A stretch of DNA of 64,000 nucleotides, from NCBI RefSeq assembly GCF_042658845.1, contig NZ_JBHSRI010000002.1, positions 682,001 to 746,000 of the forward strand, written 5' to 3'. The notes beneath the pieces are model-generated. The model worked only from the letters and a program-made list of their open reading frames with translations, was not told the origin of the DNA and made no database searches. A program made the position numbers and the translations under genes. Each line of letters starts with the position of its first letter. Position 1 is the first letter of the stretch. The stretch is from Paenisporosarcina macmurdoensis (GTDB taxonomy: Bacteria > Bacillota > Bacilli > Bacillales_A > Planococcaceae). This document shows positions 25,369 to 33,231 of the stretch, piece by piece.

Positions 25369-25407
25369 GAGACCACAGAACATGTGACGCTATTGGAGGA
25401 AGATGGC

Positions 25408-26328
25408 ATGCAAAACGATCTAAACAACCAAGGTAAATACAATATGAAAGCAGTTTCAACAATGGTTGGCATATTGCCAGGCACGATTCGGGCTTGGGAA
25501 AGACGGTACCAAATGATTGCCCCCATTCGAAATGAAGCGGGTCACCGGTTATATTCAGATAACCATGTCCGCAAACTAAAATGGCTTGTCCAAAAAGTAA
25601 GTGATGGCTTTACAATTAGCCAAGCGGTATCGCTTTTAGAACAAGAATCTCAAGATGTAATCCAGCCACTAGCTCCTCAATTAGAAAATCGTGTAACACA
25701 ACTTCAACAAAGTATCTTAGAAGCATTCCTTCGTTTTGATGAACGTTCGGCACAGACATATATGGATGAAGCTTTTACTATTTACACGATGGATAAAGTG
25801 TTTATAGATATTTTAGCTCCATTGTTGGTTCAAGTGGGGAGACTCTGGGAAGAAGGAAAGATTACAACCGCTCATGAGCATTTTGCTACGGCTATTTTAC
25901 GTTCTCGAATCGGTGCAGTTATGCACGCGTATCCACACAATGGCATTTTGCCAAAAGTCATTGCGGTATGTGGACCTGGAGAATGGCATGAATTAGGTTT
26001 GTTAATCTTCACTTTATACATGAGACGAAAAGGGTACGAGGTCATTTATTTAGGTAGTAGTATAAAAGAAAATGATATTGATGTGGTCATCCAAACTGTG
26101 AATCCTCGTTTTTTGTTTATGTCATGTACAATGGTAAGCAATTTACATCCCACACTCGATTTAACCAAGTCTCTAGAAAAAACGTTTAGCAATTTAATAG
26201 TTGGCCTTGGTGGATTTGGTATTGATTCAATGTCCACTGAAGAAAAAGAAAATTATCAACAAAACATGATTGGAACTAGTATGGATGAATGGGATAAGTG
26301 GGTAGAAGAAAAAACATATGCCAATTAG
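25408..26328 (+). CDS. CarH/LitR-type MerR regulator with cobalamin-binding domain
   Basis: This 306-residue protein has a MerR helix-turn-helix (YNMKAVSTMVGILPGTIRAWERRY, residues 11-34), a four-helix cap and a B12-binding Rossmann domain. It carries the hallmark residues of light-sensing B12 photoreceptors: Trp147 followed nine residues later by Glu157-His158 (Wx9EH) and the lower axial His194 in EWHELG (ExHxxG). In CarH, adenosylcobalamin gives a DNA-bound tetramer that light breaks apart, so such proteins repress genes in the dark. The ATG at 25408 has GGAGGA 7 bp upstream. The gene has its own promoter and terminator, so it is probably a single-gene unit. Targets, perhaps carotenoid genes, are not in this window. 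Confidence 0.9.
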   Translation: MQNDLNNQGKYNMKAVSTMVGILPGTIRAWERRYQMIAPIRNEAGHRLYSDNHVRKLKWLVQKVSDGFTISQAVSLLEQESQDVIQPLAPQLENRVTQLQQSILEAFLRFDERSAQTYMDEAFTIYTMDKVFIDILAPLLVQVGRLWEEGKITTAHEHFATAILRSRIGAVMHAYPHNGILPKVIAVCGPGEWHELGLLIFTLYMRRKGYEVIYLGSSIKENDIDVVIQTVNPRFLFMSCTMVSNLHPTLDLTKSLEKTFSNLIVGLGGFGIDSMSTEEKENYQQNMIGTSMDEWDKWVEEKTYAN

Positions 26329-26346
26329 TTGTATAGTTCTTTCGGT

Positions 26347-26374
26347 TCTCCTATCATAAGATAGGAGATTTTTT
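26347..26374 (+). terminator. terminator after the CarH-like gene
   Basis: TCTCCTATC pairs with GATAGGAGA over an ATAA loop, then TTTTTT. Confidence 0.9.
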
Positions 26375-26392
26375 ATATAGAGGAAGTGTAGT

Positions 26393-27376
26393 ATGTTGAA
26401 AAATGTAGATGCAATTATTGTTGGTGGAGGTCCTTGTGGTCTAGCTGCAGCGATATCTTTACAGACTATTGGTCTGTCACCCATTATTATCGAAAAAGGT
26501 AACGTCGTAGAAGCAATTTATAAATACCCGACGCATCAAACTTTTTTCAGTACGAGTGAAAAATTAGCAATCGGGGACGTCCCCTTTATTATTGAAGGAC
26601 GCAAACCGAAACGTAATCAAGCCTTAGTTTATTATCGTGAAGTAGTGAAATTGAAAAAGTTACACGTGCACAAATTTGAAACGGTAGAACGAGTGGAGAA
26701 AAAACAAGATGTGTTTAACGTATTTACATCAAAAGCTACGTATAATACGCCAATTGTTGTGATCGCAACCGGTTATTATGATCATCCAAACCTATTAGGT
26801 ATTCCAGGTGAAGATTTACCAAAAGTCAGCCACTATTTCAAAGAAGGTCACTCATATTTCGATACGGATGTCGTGGTGATAGGTGGCAAAAACTCGAGTA
26901 TTGATGCCGCCCTTGAATTGCATAAGGCAGGAGCAAGAGTAACGGTCGTTTATAGAGGCAGTACTTACTCTAGTAGCATTAAGCCATGGATTTTACCAGA
27001 GTTTGAAGGATTAGCTCGTAACGGTGAAATTACGATGCTTTTTGAATCGCAAGTAGAAGAAATATCACAAGAAGAAGTGCAGATTCGTCAGCATGATCAA
27101 GTGATAGCCTTAAAGAATGATTTTGTCTTTGCAATGATTGGTTATCACCCGGACCATGAGTTCTTACGAGATATGGGTGTTGAAATCGATGAAGCATCTG
27201 GGAGACCCATGTTAAACGAAGTAACAATGGAATCAAACCTAGAAAACTTATATATTGCGGGAGTTTTAGCAGCTGGCAATAATGCCAATGAAATTTTCAT
27301 TGAAAATGGCCGCTTTCATGGTGAGTTAATTGCAGATGCAATTGTAAAAAAGAATGGGCTAACTAATAAGTCCTAA
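26393..27376 (+). CDS. ypdA: bacillithiol disulfide reductase YpdA (Bdr)
   Basis: This 327-residue FAD/NAD(P)H-dependent flavoprotein has the FAD motif GGGPCGLAAA at the N-terminus with the special Cys15, and the NADPH motif VVVIGGKNSSIDAALELHKAG near residue 162. YpdA reduces bacillithiol disulfide, working with bacilliredoxins. The bacillithiol glycosyltransferase gene bshA is also in this window (62348), consistent with the thiol being made. gudB, which precedes ypdA in B. subtilis, is missing here. A strong terminator follows. Confidence 0.93.
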   Translation: MLKNVDAIIVGGGPCGLAAAISLQTIGLSPIIIEKGNVVEAIYKYPTHQTFFSTSEKLAIGDVPFIIEGRKPKRNQALVYYREVVKLKKLHVHKFETVERVEKKQDVFNVFTSKATYNTPIVVIATGYYDHPNLLGIPGEDLPKVSHYFKEGHSYFDTDVVVIGGKNSSIDAALELHKAGARVTVVYRGSTYSSSIKPWILPEFEGLARNGEITMLFESQVEEISQEEVQIRQHDQVIALKNDFVFAMIGYHPDHEFLRDMGVEIDEASGRPMLNEVTMESNLENLYIAGVLAAGNNANEIFIENGRFHGELIADAIVKKNGLTNKS

Positions 27377-27379
27377 CAT

Positions 27380-27425
27380 AAAACAGGTGGAGAAAAACGA
27401 CTCGTTTTTCTCCACCTGTTTTCTT
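27380..27425 (+). terminator. terminator after ypdA
   Basis: A long perfect stem AACAGGTGGAGAAAAACG/CGTTTTTCTCCACCTGTT with loop ACT, then TTCTTATTTCTC. Confidence 0.95.
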
Positions 27426-27601
27426 ATTTCTCTTATTTCTCACGAAAGTAACATGTAAGAACGCTGTATTGGAAATCAATAGAGTTGTTTATCAAAACCT
27501 TTTTTTAAAAAAGATTAGAGTCAATTTTATAAATGCCTTTTGATGAATGATACACGAATATTTGAATTATATTACTTTGAGTTAGTTAAGAATTCGCTAA
27601 T
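27426..27601. other. AT-rich intergenic spacer
   Basis: About 175 bp of AT-rich sequence between the ypdA terminator and the GC-rich repeat. No gene, promoter of note or RNA structure was recognised. Confidence 0.5.
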
Positions 27602-27791
27602 TTGATTGGAGTGAAGGGCGGCGACTCCGGCGGGAAAAGCATGAGCGGAAGACCCCGCAGACAACAAGTTGTGCAAAAAAAATTGCCCAACTTGTTTGCG
27701 ACGAGTAACCGCAGGAGCAGATGGTTCTTGCTCGTCGAGGAGGCTGAGGCAATGCCCGCGGAAAGCTTCCGCCCGTAACGGAAATCGACAA
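27602..27791 (+). repeat. GC-rich dispersed repeat, copy C
   Basis: This copy runs from TTGATTGGAGTG through GGCGGCGACTCC, GACCCCGCAG and GGAGGCTGAGGC to CCCGCGGAAAGC and AACGGAAATC. The same words, in the same order, recur at 59590-59715 and, inverted, at 59356-59480. It includes an extra insertion with its own CAACAAGTTG/CAACTTGTT hairpin. It is GC-rich against an AT-rich background and ends 17 bp before the ansA stop, so it may also serve as the 3' end of that transcript. Confidence 0.85.
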
Positions 27792-27807
27792 TATCTCTGT
27801 TTTTAGA

Positions 27808-28779
27808 TTAGTACCCAAACCAGCTTGAAAGGGGACGAACAAGGTGGACATCAGAAAGTCCAATTAACAACTTAATTCTTGCCTTTTGACCACTTAATCC
27901 ATGAGCAAATAAAACACCCATATCTTCGAGCATTTTCCCTCCGCCTTCATAGCCATAAACGGGTTGAGCAATGCCGTTATAACATCTAGATACTAAAACG
28001 ACTGGAATATGTTGCTTAATTAATTGTTGAATGCCAGGCACGATTGAAGGTGGCACATTTCCTTGACCTAATCCTTCCAAGACAACTCCGTCATATCCGG
28101 CATTTGCAACATGCATTAGCAAGTCTTCTTCCATGCCCGCATAGACTTTTAACAAAGCGACTCTTTTACTGATTGTTTTCAATTCAAACGTATCACGTCT
28201 GATTGGTGTATGGTGGAAATGAACGCCGGGTTTTGTTATCAATCCAATCGGCCCATATTGAGGACTTTGGAATGTAGAGACATTACTAGTGGAAGTTTTC
28301 GTGACATTTTGTGCGGTGTGTATTTCATCGTTCATCACCACGAGAACGCCTTTCCCGAAAGCATCTGGAGCGCTAGCCACTCTTACTGCTGATAACAAGT
28401 TATAAACGCCGTCAGAGCCAATTTCATTTGACGAGCGCATGGCGCCAGTTAAAATAATCGGGATATCGCTTTTTATAGTTAAATCCAGAAAATAAGCCGT
28501 TTCTTCTAAGGTATCTGTACCATGAGTAATGACAAAACCTTCAACTTCTTTACCAGCTATTTGCTGTTCAATGATTTCTTTGATCGCTAGCATTTCTTTA
28601 GGCGTTATGTGAGGAGAAGGGAAATTGAATGCTTCAATTTCATGGATATCCGCATATTCCATTAATTTATCAATTTCGGCAGTTAAGGGATTTGAATCTC
28701 CTGTGACGACTGCACCTGATTCACTATGAACATGCATAGAAATCGTTCCACCTGTATGTATGACGACTATTTTTTTCAT
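27808..28779 (-). CDS. ansA: L-asparaginase
   Basis: This 323-residue asparaginase hydrolyses L-asparagine to aspartate and ammonia. The two active-site signatures are visible: HTGGTISMH near the N-terminus (Thr nucleophile) and VITHGTDTLEETAYFLD (Thr-Asp). The start is placed at 28779 because GGAGG lies a few bases upstream; an in-frame start at 28803 would add eight residues in front. No signal peptide is seen, so the enzyme is cytosolic, as for B. subtilis AnsA. It is transcribed away from prsW. Confidence 0.92.
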   Translation of the reverse strand: MKKIVVIHTGGTISMHVHSESGAVVTGDSNPLTAEIDKLMEYADIHEIEAFNFPSPHITPKEMLAIKEIIEQQIAGKEVEGFVITHGTDTLEETAYFLDLTIKSDIPIILTGAMRSSNEIGSDGVYNLLSAVRVASAPDAFGKGVLVVMNDEIHTAQNVTKTSTSNVSTFQSPQYGPIGLITKPGVHFHHTPIRRDTFELKTISKRVALLKVYAGMEEDLLMHVANAGYDGVVLEGLGQGNVPPSIVPGIQQLIKQHIPVVLVSRCYNGIAQPVYGYEGGGKMLEDMGVLFAHGLSGQKARIKLLIGLSDVHLVRPLSSWFGY

Positions 28780-28821
28780 TTTAATATTCCTCCATCCATT
28801 CATTCATCAATCGTTATAAAA

Positions 28822-28830
28822 TGATATAAT
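28822..28830 (+). promoter_or_regulatory. extended -10 promoter for prsW
   Basis: TGATATAAT has the TG of an extended -10 and a perfect TATAAT, 29 bp before the prsW TTG start. No convincing -35 was found. Confidence 0.45.
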
Positions 28831-28858
28831 TAATCTACTAAAAGGAGGCGAGCGCAAC

Positions 28859-29542
28859 TTGATAATTTTACTATCTGTCGCAATCGCTCCAGGGCTTGCT
28901 TTATTTAGTTATTTTTATTTGCGTAATCAAATATCTTCAGAGCCTTCACGGTCATTGTTCCATACATTTATATATGGTGCTATTTTAACCTTCCCTATCC
29001 TCTTCATTCAACATGTGTTTGAATTCGAAAACATTTTTCAGTCATCATTTATATCAAATGTCTTATTTACAAGTGCACTAGAAGAGTTTTTCAAATGGCT
29101 CGTTTTAATATTGGTGATTTACCAACATGTTGATTTTGAAGATCCTTATGATGGTATTCTTTATGGCGCAAGTGTTTCTTTAGGATTTGCAACGGTAGAA
29201 AACATTTTATACTTATTTACATACGGCTTAGATACGGCATTCTTACGTGCTTTATTGCCTGTTTCAAGCCATGCTATATTTGGAGTAGTTATGGGCTATT
29301 ATCTAGGACGTGCAAAGTTTGCCGTAAGTACCTCTTCAAAACCGTTACTATTCATTGCATTGCTCGCTCCATTAAGTTTACACATGATATATAACGGAAT
29401 TTTAGCTATAGAAGGAATTTGGTTGTATTTTATGATTCCTTTTATGCTTTTCTTATGGTGGTTATGTTTAACGAAAGTAAAACAAGCCCATTTATTAACC
29501 ATTCAACATTTTCATACACGGGATGAGATACGTGAATTGTAA
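28859..29542 (+). CDS. prsW: site-1 protease PrsW
   Basis: This 227-residue integral membrane protease (about seven helices) makes the first cut in the anti-sigma factor RsiW in B. subtilis, which releases sigma-W after envelope stress by antimicrobial peptides. The catalytic glutamates of the family are Glu75-Glu76 in ALEEFFKW, with FATVEN and PVSSHAIFGVVMGYY further on. The start is TTG with AAAGGAGG 10 bp upstream. Placement beside ansA and sleB follows B. subtilis. The actual substrate here could be RsiW or another anti-sigma factor. Confidence 0.9.
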   Translation: MIILLSVAIAPGLALFSYFYLRNQISSEPSRSLFHTFIYGAILTFPILFIQHVFEFENIFQSSFISNVLFTSALEEFFKWLVLILVIYQHVDFEDPYDGILYGASVSLGFATVENILYLFTYGLDTAFLRALLPVSSHAIFGVVMGYYLGRAKFAVSTSSKPLLFIALLAPLSLHMIYNGILAIEGIWLYFMIPFMLFLWWLCLTKVKQAHLLTIQHFHTRDEIREL

Positions 29543-29580
29543 TAAAACCAATTAAATTACATTGGTTTTATTTTTTTTTG
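29543..29580 (+). terminator. terminator after prsW
   Basis: AAAACCAAT pairs with ATTGGTTTT across TAAATTAC, then a long T-run. Confidence 0.85.
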
Positions 29581-29608
29581 TATAAATTTCTTTAAATTCC
29601 TCATTCTA
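29579..29608 (+). promoter_or_regulatory. candidate sigma-G promoter for sleB
   Basis: TGTATA (29579-29584) and CATTCTA (29602-29608) are 17 bp apart, close to the sigma-G consensus (GYATA, 17-18 bp, CATNNTA). In B. subtilis sleB is sigma-G dependent. The -35 box overlaps the end of the prsW terminator T-run. Confidence 0.5.
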
Positions 29609-29627
29609 AAAAAAAGGAGAAATGTTT

Positions 29628-30425
29628 ATGCGAAAAAATAAATGGTTAATTTGGTTTGTTACTTTATGTTTGTTAACACTATCTTTGAGTACTCCACAAC
29701 AATCTGAAGCATTTTCTGGACAAGTGATTGAACGTGGTGCTTATGGAGATGATGTAATTGAACTACAGTCACGATTACAATATATCGGTCTTTACAAAAA
29801 TAAGATAGACGGTAAATTTGGATACGGTACTTACTGGGCTTTGCGTAATTTCCAAGATCAATTCGGTTTACCTATCGACGGAGTGGCTGGACAGAAAACA
29901 AAAACAAAACTTGCCAATGTTTCAACCTATCATAAAGAGTTTGTTCAAAATCAATTGAAAAAAGGGAACCAATTTACACACTATGGTGGTATTCCTTTAG
30001 AACAACAAGTAAAGAAAGGGACAAACCAAGGGGCCAAACAACCCGAGCAAGTCCAACTTCCAGCTAAATATTCTGAACAGGATTTGCAACTGATGGCAAA
30101 TGCAGTCTACGGAGAAGCGCGCGGAGAACCATATGAGGGACAAGTTGCAGTTGCAGCAGTCATTATAAATCGTATTGAAGATTCTGAGTTCCCTAACACA
30201 ATAAGTGGAGTTATCTTCCAACCTTTAGCTTTTACAGCAGTTGCTGACGGACAAATTTGGCTAACACCAAACGCTCGCGCTAAAGAAGCTGTTCTAGATG
30301 CCATAAATGGTTGGGACCCTACTGAAAATGCGATTTACTATTTCAACCCTGAGACAGCTACCAGCAAATGGATTTGGACACGAGCACAAATCAAAACAAT
30401 TGGGAAACACATATTCGCCGAATGA
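29628..30425 (+). CDS. sleB: spore cortex-lytic enzyme SleB
   Basis: This 265-residue enzyme, made in the forespore, is a lytic transglycosylase that degrades the spore cortex during germination. It has a signal peptide (to about residue 28, SEAFSGQ), a peptidoglycan-binding domain with LQSRLQYIGLYKNKIDGKFGYGT, a linker and the Hydrolase_2 domain (AVYGEARGEPYEGQVAVAAVIINRI). The ATG at 29628 lies 8 bp after AAAGGAG; the ATG at 29622 is too close. It is followed by ypeB, its partner. Confidence 0.96.
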   Translation: MRKNKWLIWFVTLCLLTLSLSTPQQSEAFSGQVIERGAYGDDVIELQSRLQYIGLYKNKIDGKFGYGTYWALRNFQDQFGLPIDGVAGQKTKTKLANVSTYHKEFVQNQLKKGNQFTHYGGIPLEQQVKKGTNQGAKQPEQVQLPAKYSEQDLQLMANAVYGEARGEPYEGQVAVAAVIINRIEDSEFPNTISGVIFQPLAFTAVADGQIWLTPNARAKEAVLDAINGWDPTENAIYYFNPETATSKWIWTRAQIKTIGKHIFAE

Positions 30426-30436
30426 GGAGGAATAAC

Positions 30437-31726
30437 ATGAAGGTTATAACAAGTTTATTAGCGGTTGGTTTAATCATTATGGGTGTCTTTTTGTTTACAT
30501 CAAAACAAAATGAACGAGCGTTAGAAAATGACTTGAGAGCTCAATATACGAATCGAATGACGGAAGCTTCAGAAAAACTAAGTGAATTACAAAAATCTGT
30601 TCAAAGTGCAACTGTTTTTAAGGATCCTGTAGCTCAAGCAGAACCTCTTGAAGATATTTGGAGACTGTCTTCAGAAATCAAAAGTGATATTTCTTCACTT
30701 CCATTGCAACAAGATTTTTCGAATGAATGGATGAATTACTTAGGACGACTTGGAGATTACGCAAAATTAAAGAGTCAAGGTAAAGTGCCAGAGGAAAAAT
30801 GGTTAACCGTGACAACAAATGTTGCAGCAAATTTAGATGAATTTTCATATGAATGGCAGAATGCCTCAACAGAATTACTAGCGAAACAACAGTCTTTCTC
30901 AGAATGGCAAAAAGAAATTAAAGCAGCTCAACCATCTGAACAGTGGACAAAAATGTCAACTACGGTTAAAGGATATTCAGAAAGCGATTTCCCTCTAACC
31001 GCAAGTGAATCGGATAATCAAAAGAAAAAGGATTTAAAATCGATTAAAGATAAACCAGTAACGGAACAACAAGTTGTGAAAAAAATGAAAGAAATGTTTC
31101 CAAAGTTTAAAAATGCTAAAATCGTAACGTCTTCTAGTAAACCAGGAGCATCTTATCCGTTTTACCACATCTCATTCAACGAGGGCATTCGAACTGGTTA
31201 CACGGATTACACCGAAAAAGGTGGACATCTGTTATCCATGTTAATCGAACGTCCAATTGGGAAGGACCGGATAACTCAGGAACAAATGAAAGAAAAGGCG
31301 GAAAAAGCAGTTAAGTCATTTGGATTTGAAGATGTGGTACTCGTGGAAACACGCGAAAATCATTTAGTTTGGCATGTTGTATTCGTGCGAGTAGATCCAG
31401 TGAATGAGGCTCGAATTTATGCTGACGCAATTCAATTAAAACTGGCTAAAGATGATGGAGAAATTCTAGGTGTAAACACAATGGAATATATCCAAAAAGA
31501 GACGTTGCCTAAACAAAAATTAGTACCTGTAGATTGGAAAGAATATTTTACGGATCAAGTAACCATTGAAAGTGAAGTATTAGCGTATACAGAAAATGAC
31601 CTTCTACAACAACGTCTTTGTTACGAAATTATGGTCTTAAAAGAAAGTAAAGATGAAAGTCACACGTTTAGAATTTTAGTTGATACCGAAACGCATGAAG
31701 TGTTGAAGTCTGAAATGTTGAATTAA
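30437..31726 (+). CDS. ypeB: germination protein YpeB
   Basis: This 429-residue protein is needed to keep SleB stable in the spore and is made as its operon partner. It has one N-terminal membrane helix (3-19) and three PepSY-like segments in the C-terminal half (e.g. ITQEQMKEKAEKAVKSFG). The start is placed at 30437 behind GAGGAGG at 6 bp; the longer frame from 30368 lies inside sleB. B. subtilis YpeB has about 450 residues. The PilZ gene ypfA, next in B. subtilis, is not present before cmk. Confidence 0.93.
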   Translation: MKVITSLLAVGLIIMGVFLFTSKQNERALENDLRAQYTNRMTEASEKLSELQKSVQSATVFKDPVAQAEPLEDIWRLSSEIKSDISSLPLQQDFSNEWMNYLGRLGDYAKLKSQGKVPEEKWLTVTTNVAANLDEFSYEWQNASTELLAKQQSFSEWQKEIKAAQPSEQWTKMSTTVKGYSESDFPLTASESDNQKKKDLKSIKDKPVTEQQVVKKMKEMFPKFKNAKIVTSSSKPGASYPFYHISFNEGIRTGYTDYTEKGGHLLSMLIERPIGKDRITQEQMKEKAEKAVKSFGFEDVVLVETRENHLVWHVVFVRVDPVNEARIYADAIQLKLAKDDGEILGVNTMEYIQKETLPKQKLVPVDWKEYFTDQVTIESEVLAYTENDLLQQRLCYEIMVLKESKDESHTFRILVDTETHEVLKSEMLN

Positions 31727-31802
31727 ATTTAGCTGAATTTTCGATAGCTGCATCCAAATCACCAAAGTTTCATCGAAACCAAAAATATCTCAACCTTCAC
31801 GA

Positions 31803-31831
31803 AAGCTCACGCCAGTGGGCTTTTTTTTTAT
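31803..31831 (+). terminator. terminator after ypeB
   Basis: AAGCTCAC pairs with GTGGGCTT, then TTTTTTTT. Confidence 0.85.
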
Positions 31832-31875
31832 CTCCTGTGTTACAATATGTGTGAGAAAGTTTAGGAGTTGATGAT

Positions 31876-32550
31876 GTGAAAAACAGTATACAAATAGCGA
31901 TTGATGGACCAGCTGCTGCAGGAAAAAGCACAATTGCGAAATTAGCGGCTGAAGAACTTGGTTTTACATATATTGATACTGGAGCTATGTATCGAGGAAT
32001 TACGTATAAAGCACTTGAACGTCACATAGATTTAGAAAATGAAGAGGCTTTAACACAGTTACTTCTAGAAACCCTAATTGAGCTAAAACCGTCAAATGAA
32101 GGACAACTTGTTTTGCTAGATGGAGATGATGTGTCAGATGCTATTCGTTCTACCCTTGTGACATCTTCTGTATCTGCTGTTGCATCACACGCAAGTTTGC
32201 GAGAAGAAATGGTGAAAAGACAATTAAAAATGGCTGAAAGTGGTGGTGTGGTGATGGATGGTCGCGACATCGGCACGCATGTATTAGTCAATGCCCAATT
32301 AAAAGTCTTTATGTCTGCAACAGTTGATGAACGAGCAAAACGCCGTCAGTTGGATAATGAACGCCGTGGAATTGATTCTGATGTAAATCAACTGAAAAAA
32401 GAAATTGCAGAACGTGATAAAATGGATAGCGAACGACAAGCATCTCCTCTTATTCAGGCACAAGATGCAATTTACTTAGATACCACGAATTTATCAATAA
32501 GCGAAGCAGCTAATCACATTATTCAATTAGCGAAAGAAAGGATGAGCTAA
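31876..32550 (+). CDS. cmk: cytidylate kinase
   Basis: This 224-residue P-loop kinase phosphorylates CMP and dCMP to the diphosphates. The Walker A motif is GPAAAGKST (residues ~10-18), followed by YIDTGAMYRGIT, DGRDIGTHV, and the lid region AKRRQLDNERRG. Length equals B. subtilis Cmk (224). The start is GTG with TAGGAG 8 bp upstream. It is directly joined to plsC. Confidence 0.96.
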   Translation: MKNSIQIAIDGPAAAGKSTIAKLAAEELGFTYIDTGAMYRGITYKALERHIDLENEEALTQLLLETLIELKPSNEGQLVLLDGDDVSDAIRSTLVTSSVSAVASHASLREEMVKRQLKMAESGGVVMDGRDIGTHVLVNAQLKVFMSATVDERAKRRQLDNERRGIDSDVNQLKKEIAERDKMDSERQASPLIQAQDAIYLDTTNLSISEAANHIIQLAKERMS

Positions 32551-33135
32551 ATGAACATGTACCAATTTACGAAATCCCTTGTTTGGACTACATTAAAACC
32601 AATTTATCGTTTCGACATAAGAGGATTAGAACATTTTCCGAAAACAGGCGGAGTATTAATCTGCTCGAATCATATCGATGCCCTTGATCCTCCAGTTGTT
32701 GGAATAACTGCTCCAAGACCGGTTCATTTTATGGCCAAAGAAGAGCTTTTTAATATGCCGATTTTAAAACCACTTTTGCCGAAATTAAATGCATTTCCGG
32801 TTAAAAGAGGATTAAGTGACCGTGAAGCGTTAAGAAAAGCATTAGCCTTATTAAAAAACGGGGATGTCATGGGTCTTTTCCCGGAAGGTACTCGTAGTAA
32901 GGATGGTAAACTTGGGAAAGGCTTCTCTGGAGCTGGTTTTTTTGCATTGAAAGGTGAAGCTGATGTTGTTCCGTGTGCCATCATCGGACCTTATAAGCCA
33001 TTCAAACCGTTGAAAGTGGTTTATGGCGAACCAATTTTAATGCAACCATATCGTGATCGAAAAGCGTCTGCTGATGAAGTTACGTTAATCATTATGAATC
33101 ATATTCAAAAATTATTAGATGCCAATAAATCTTAA
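32551..33135 (+). CDS. plsC: 1-acyl-sn-glycerol-3-phosphate acyltransferase
   Basis: This 194-residue enzyme adds the second acyl chain in phosphatidic acid synthesis. The acyltransferase motifs are present: HIDALD (the H-x4-D catalytic pair, in CSNHIDALDPP), FPVKRG, FPEGTRSKDGKL and the final proline motif VPCAIIGP. It begins directly after the cmk stop with AAGGATG as ribosome site. In B. subtilis the pair cmk and plsC (yhdO elsewhere) differs in place, but cmk-plsC fusion of transcription is common in bacilli. Confidence 0.9.
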   Translation: MNMYQFTKSLVWTTLKPIYRFDIRGLEHFPKTGGVLICSNHIDALDPPVVGITAPRPVHFMAKEELFNMPILKPLLPKLNAFPVKRGLSDREALRKALALLKNGDVMGLFPEGTRSKDGKLGKGFSGAGFFALKGEADVVPCAIIGPYKPFKPLKVVYGEPILMQPYRDRKASADEVTLIIMNHIQKLLDANKS

Positions 33136-33231
33136 AATTTAGTTTTTTTCTATATTTAAAGGGTAAATTTTTGTTTTTATTAGAGAATTCGCATAAAATA
33201 AAGATTGGAACGTTGTGAAGGAGGATGCTAT

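Noticed and set aside
27597..27863. minus-strand frame across GC-rich repeat C
   Set aside because: It lies on a repeat and the end of ansA; composition is driven by the repeat.
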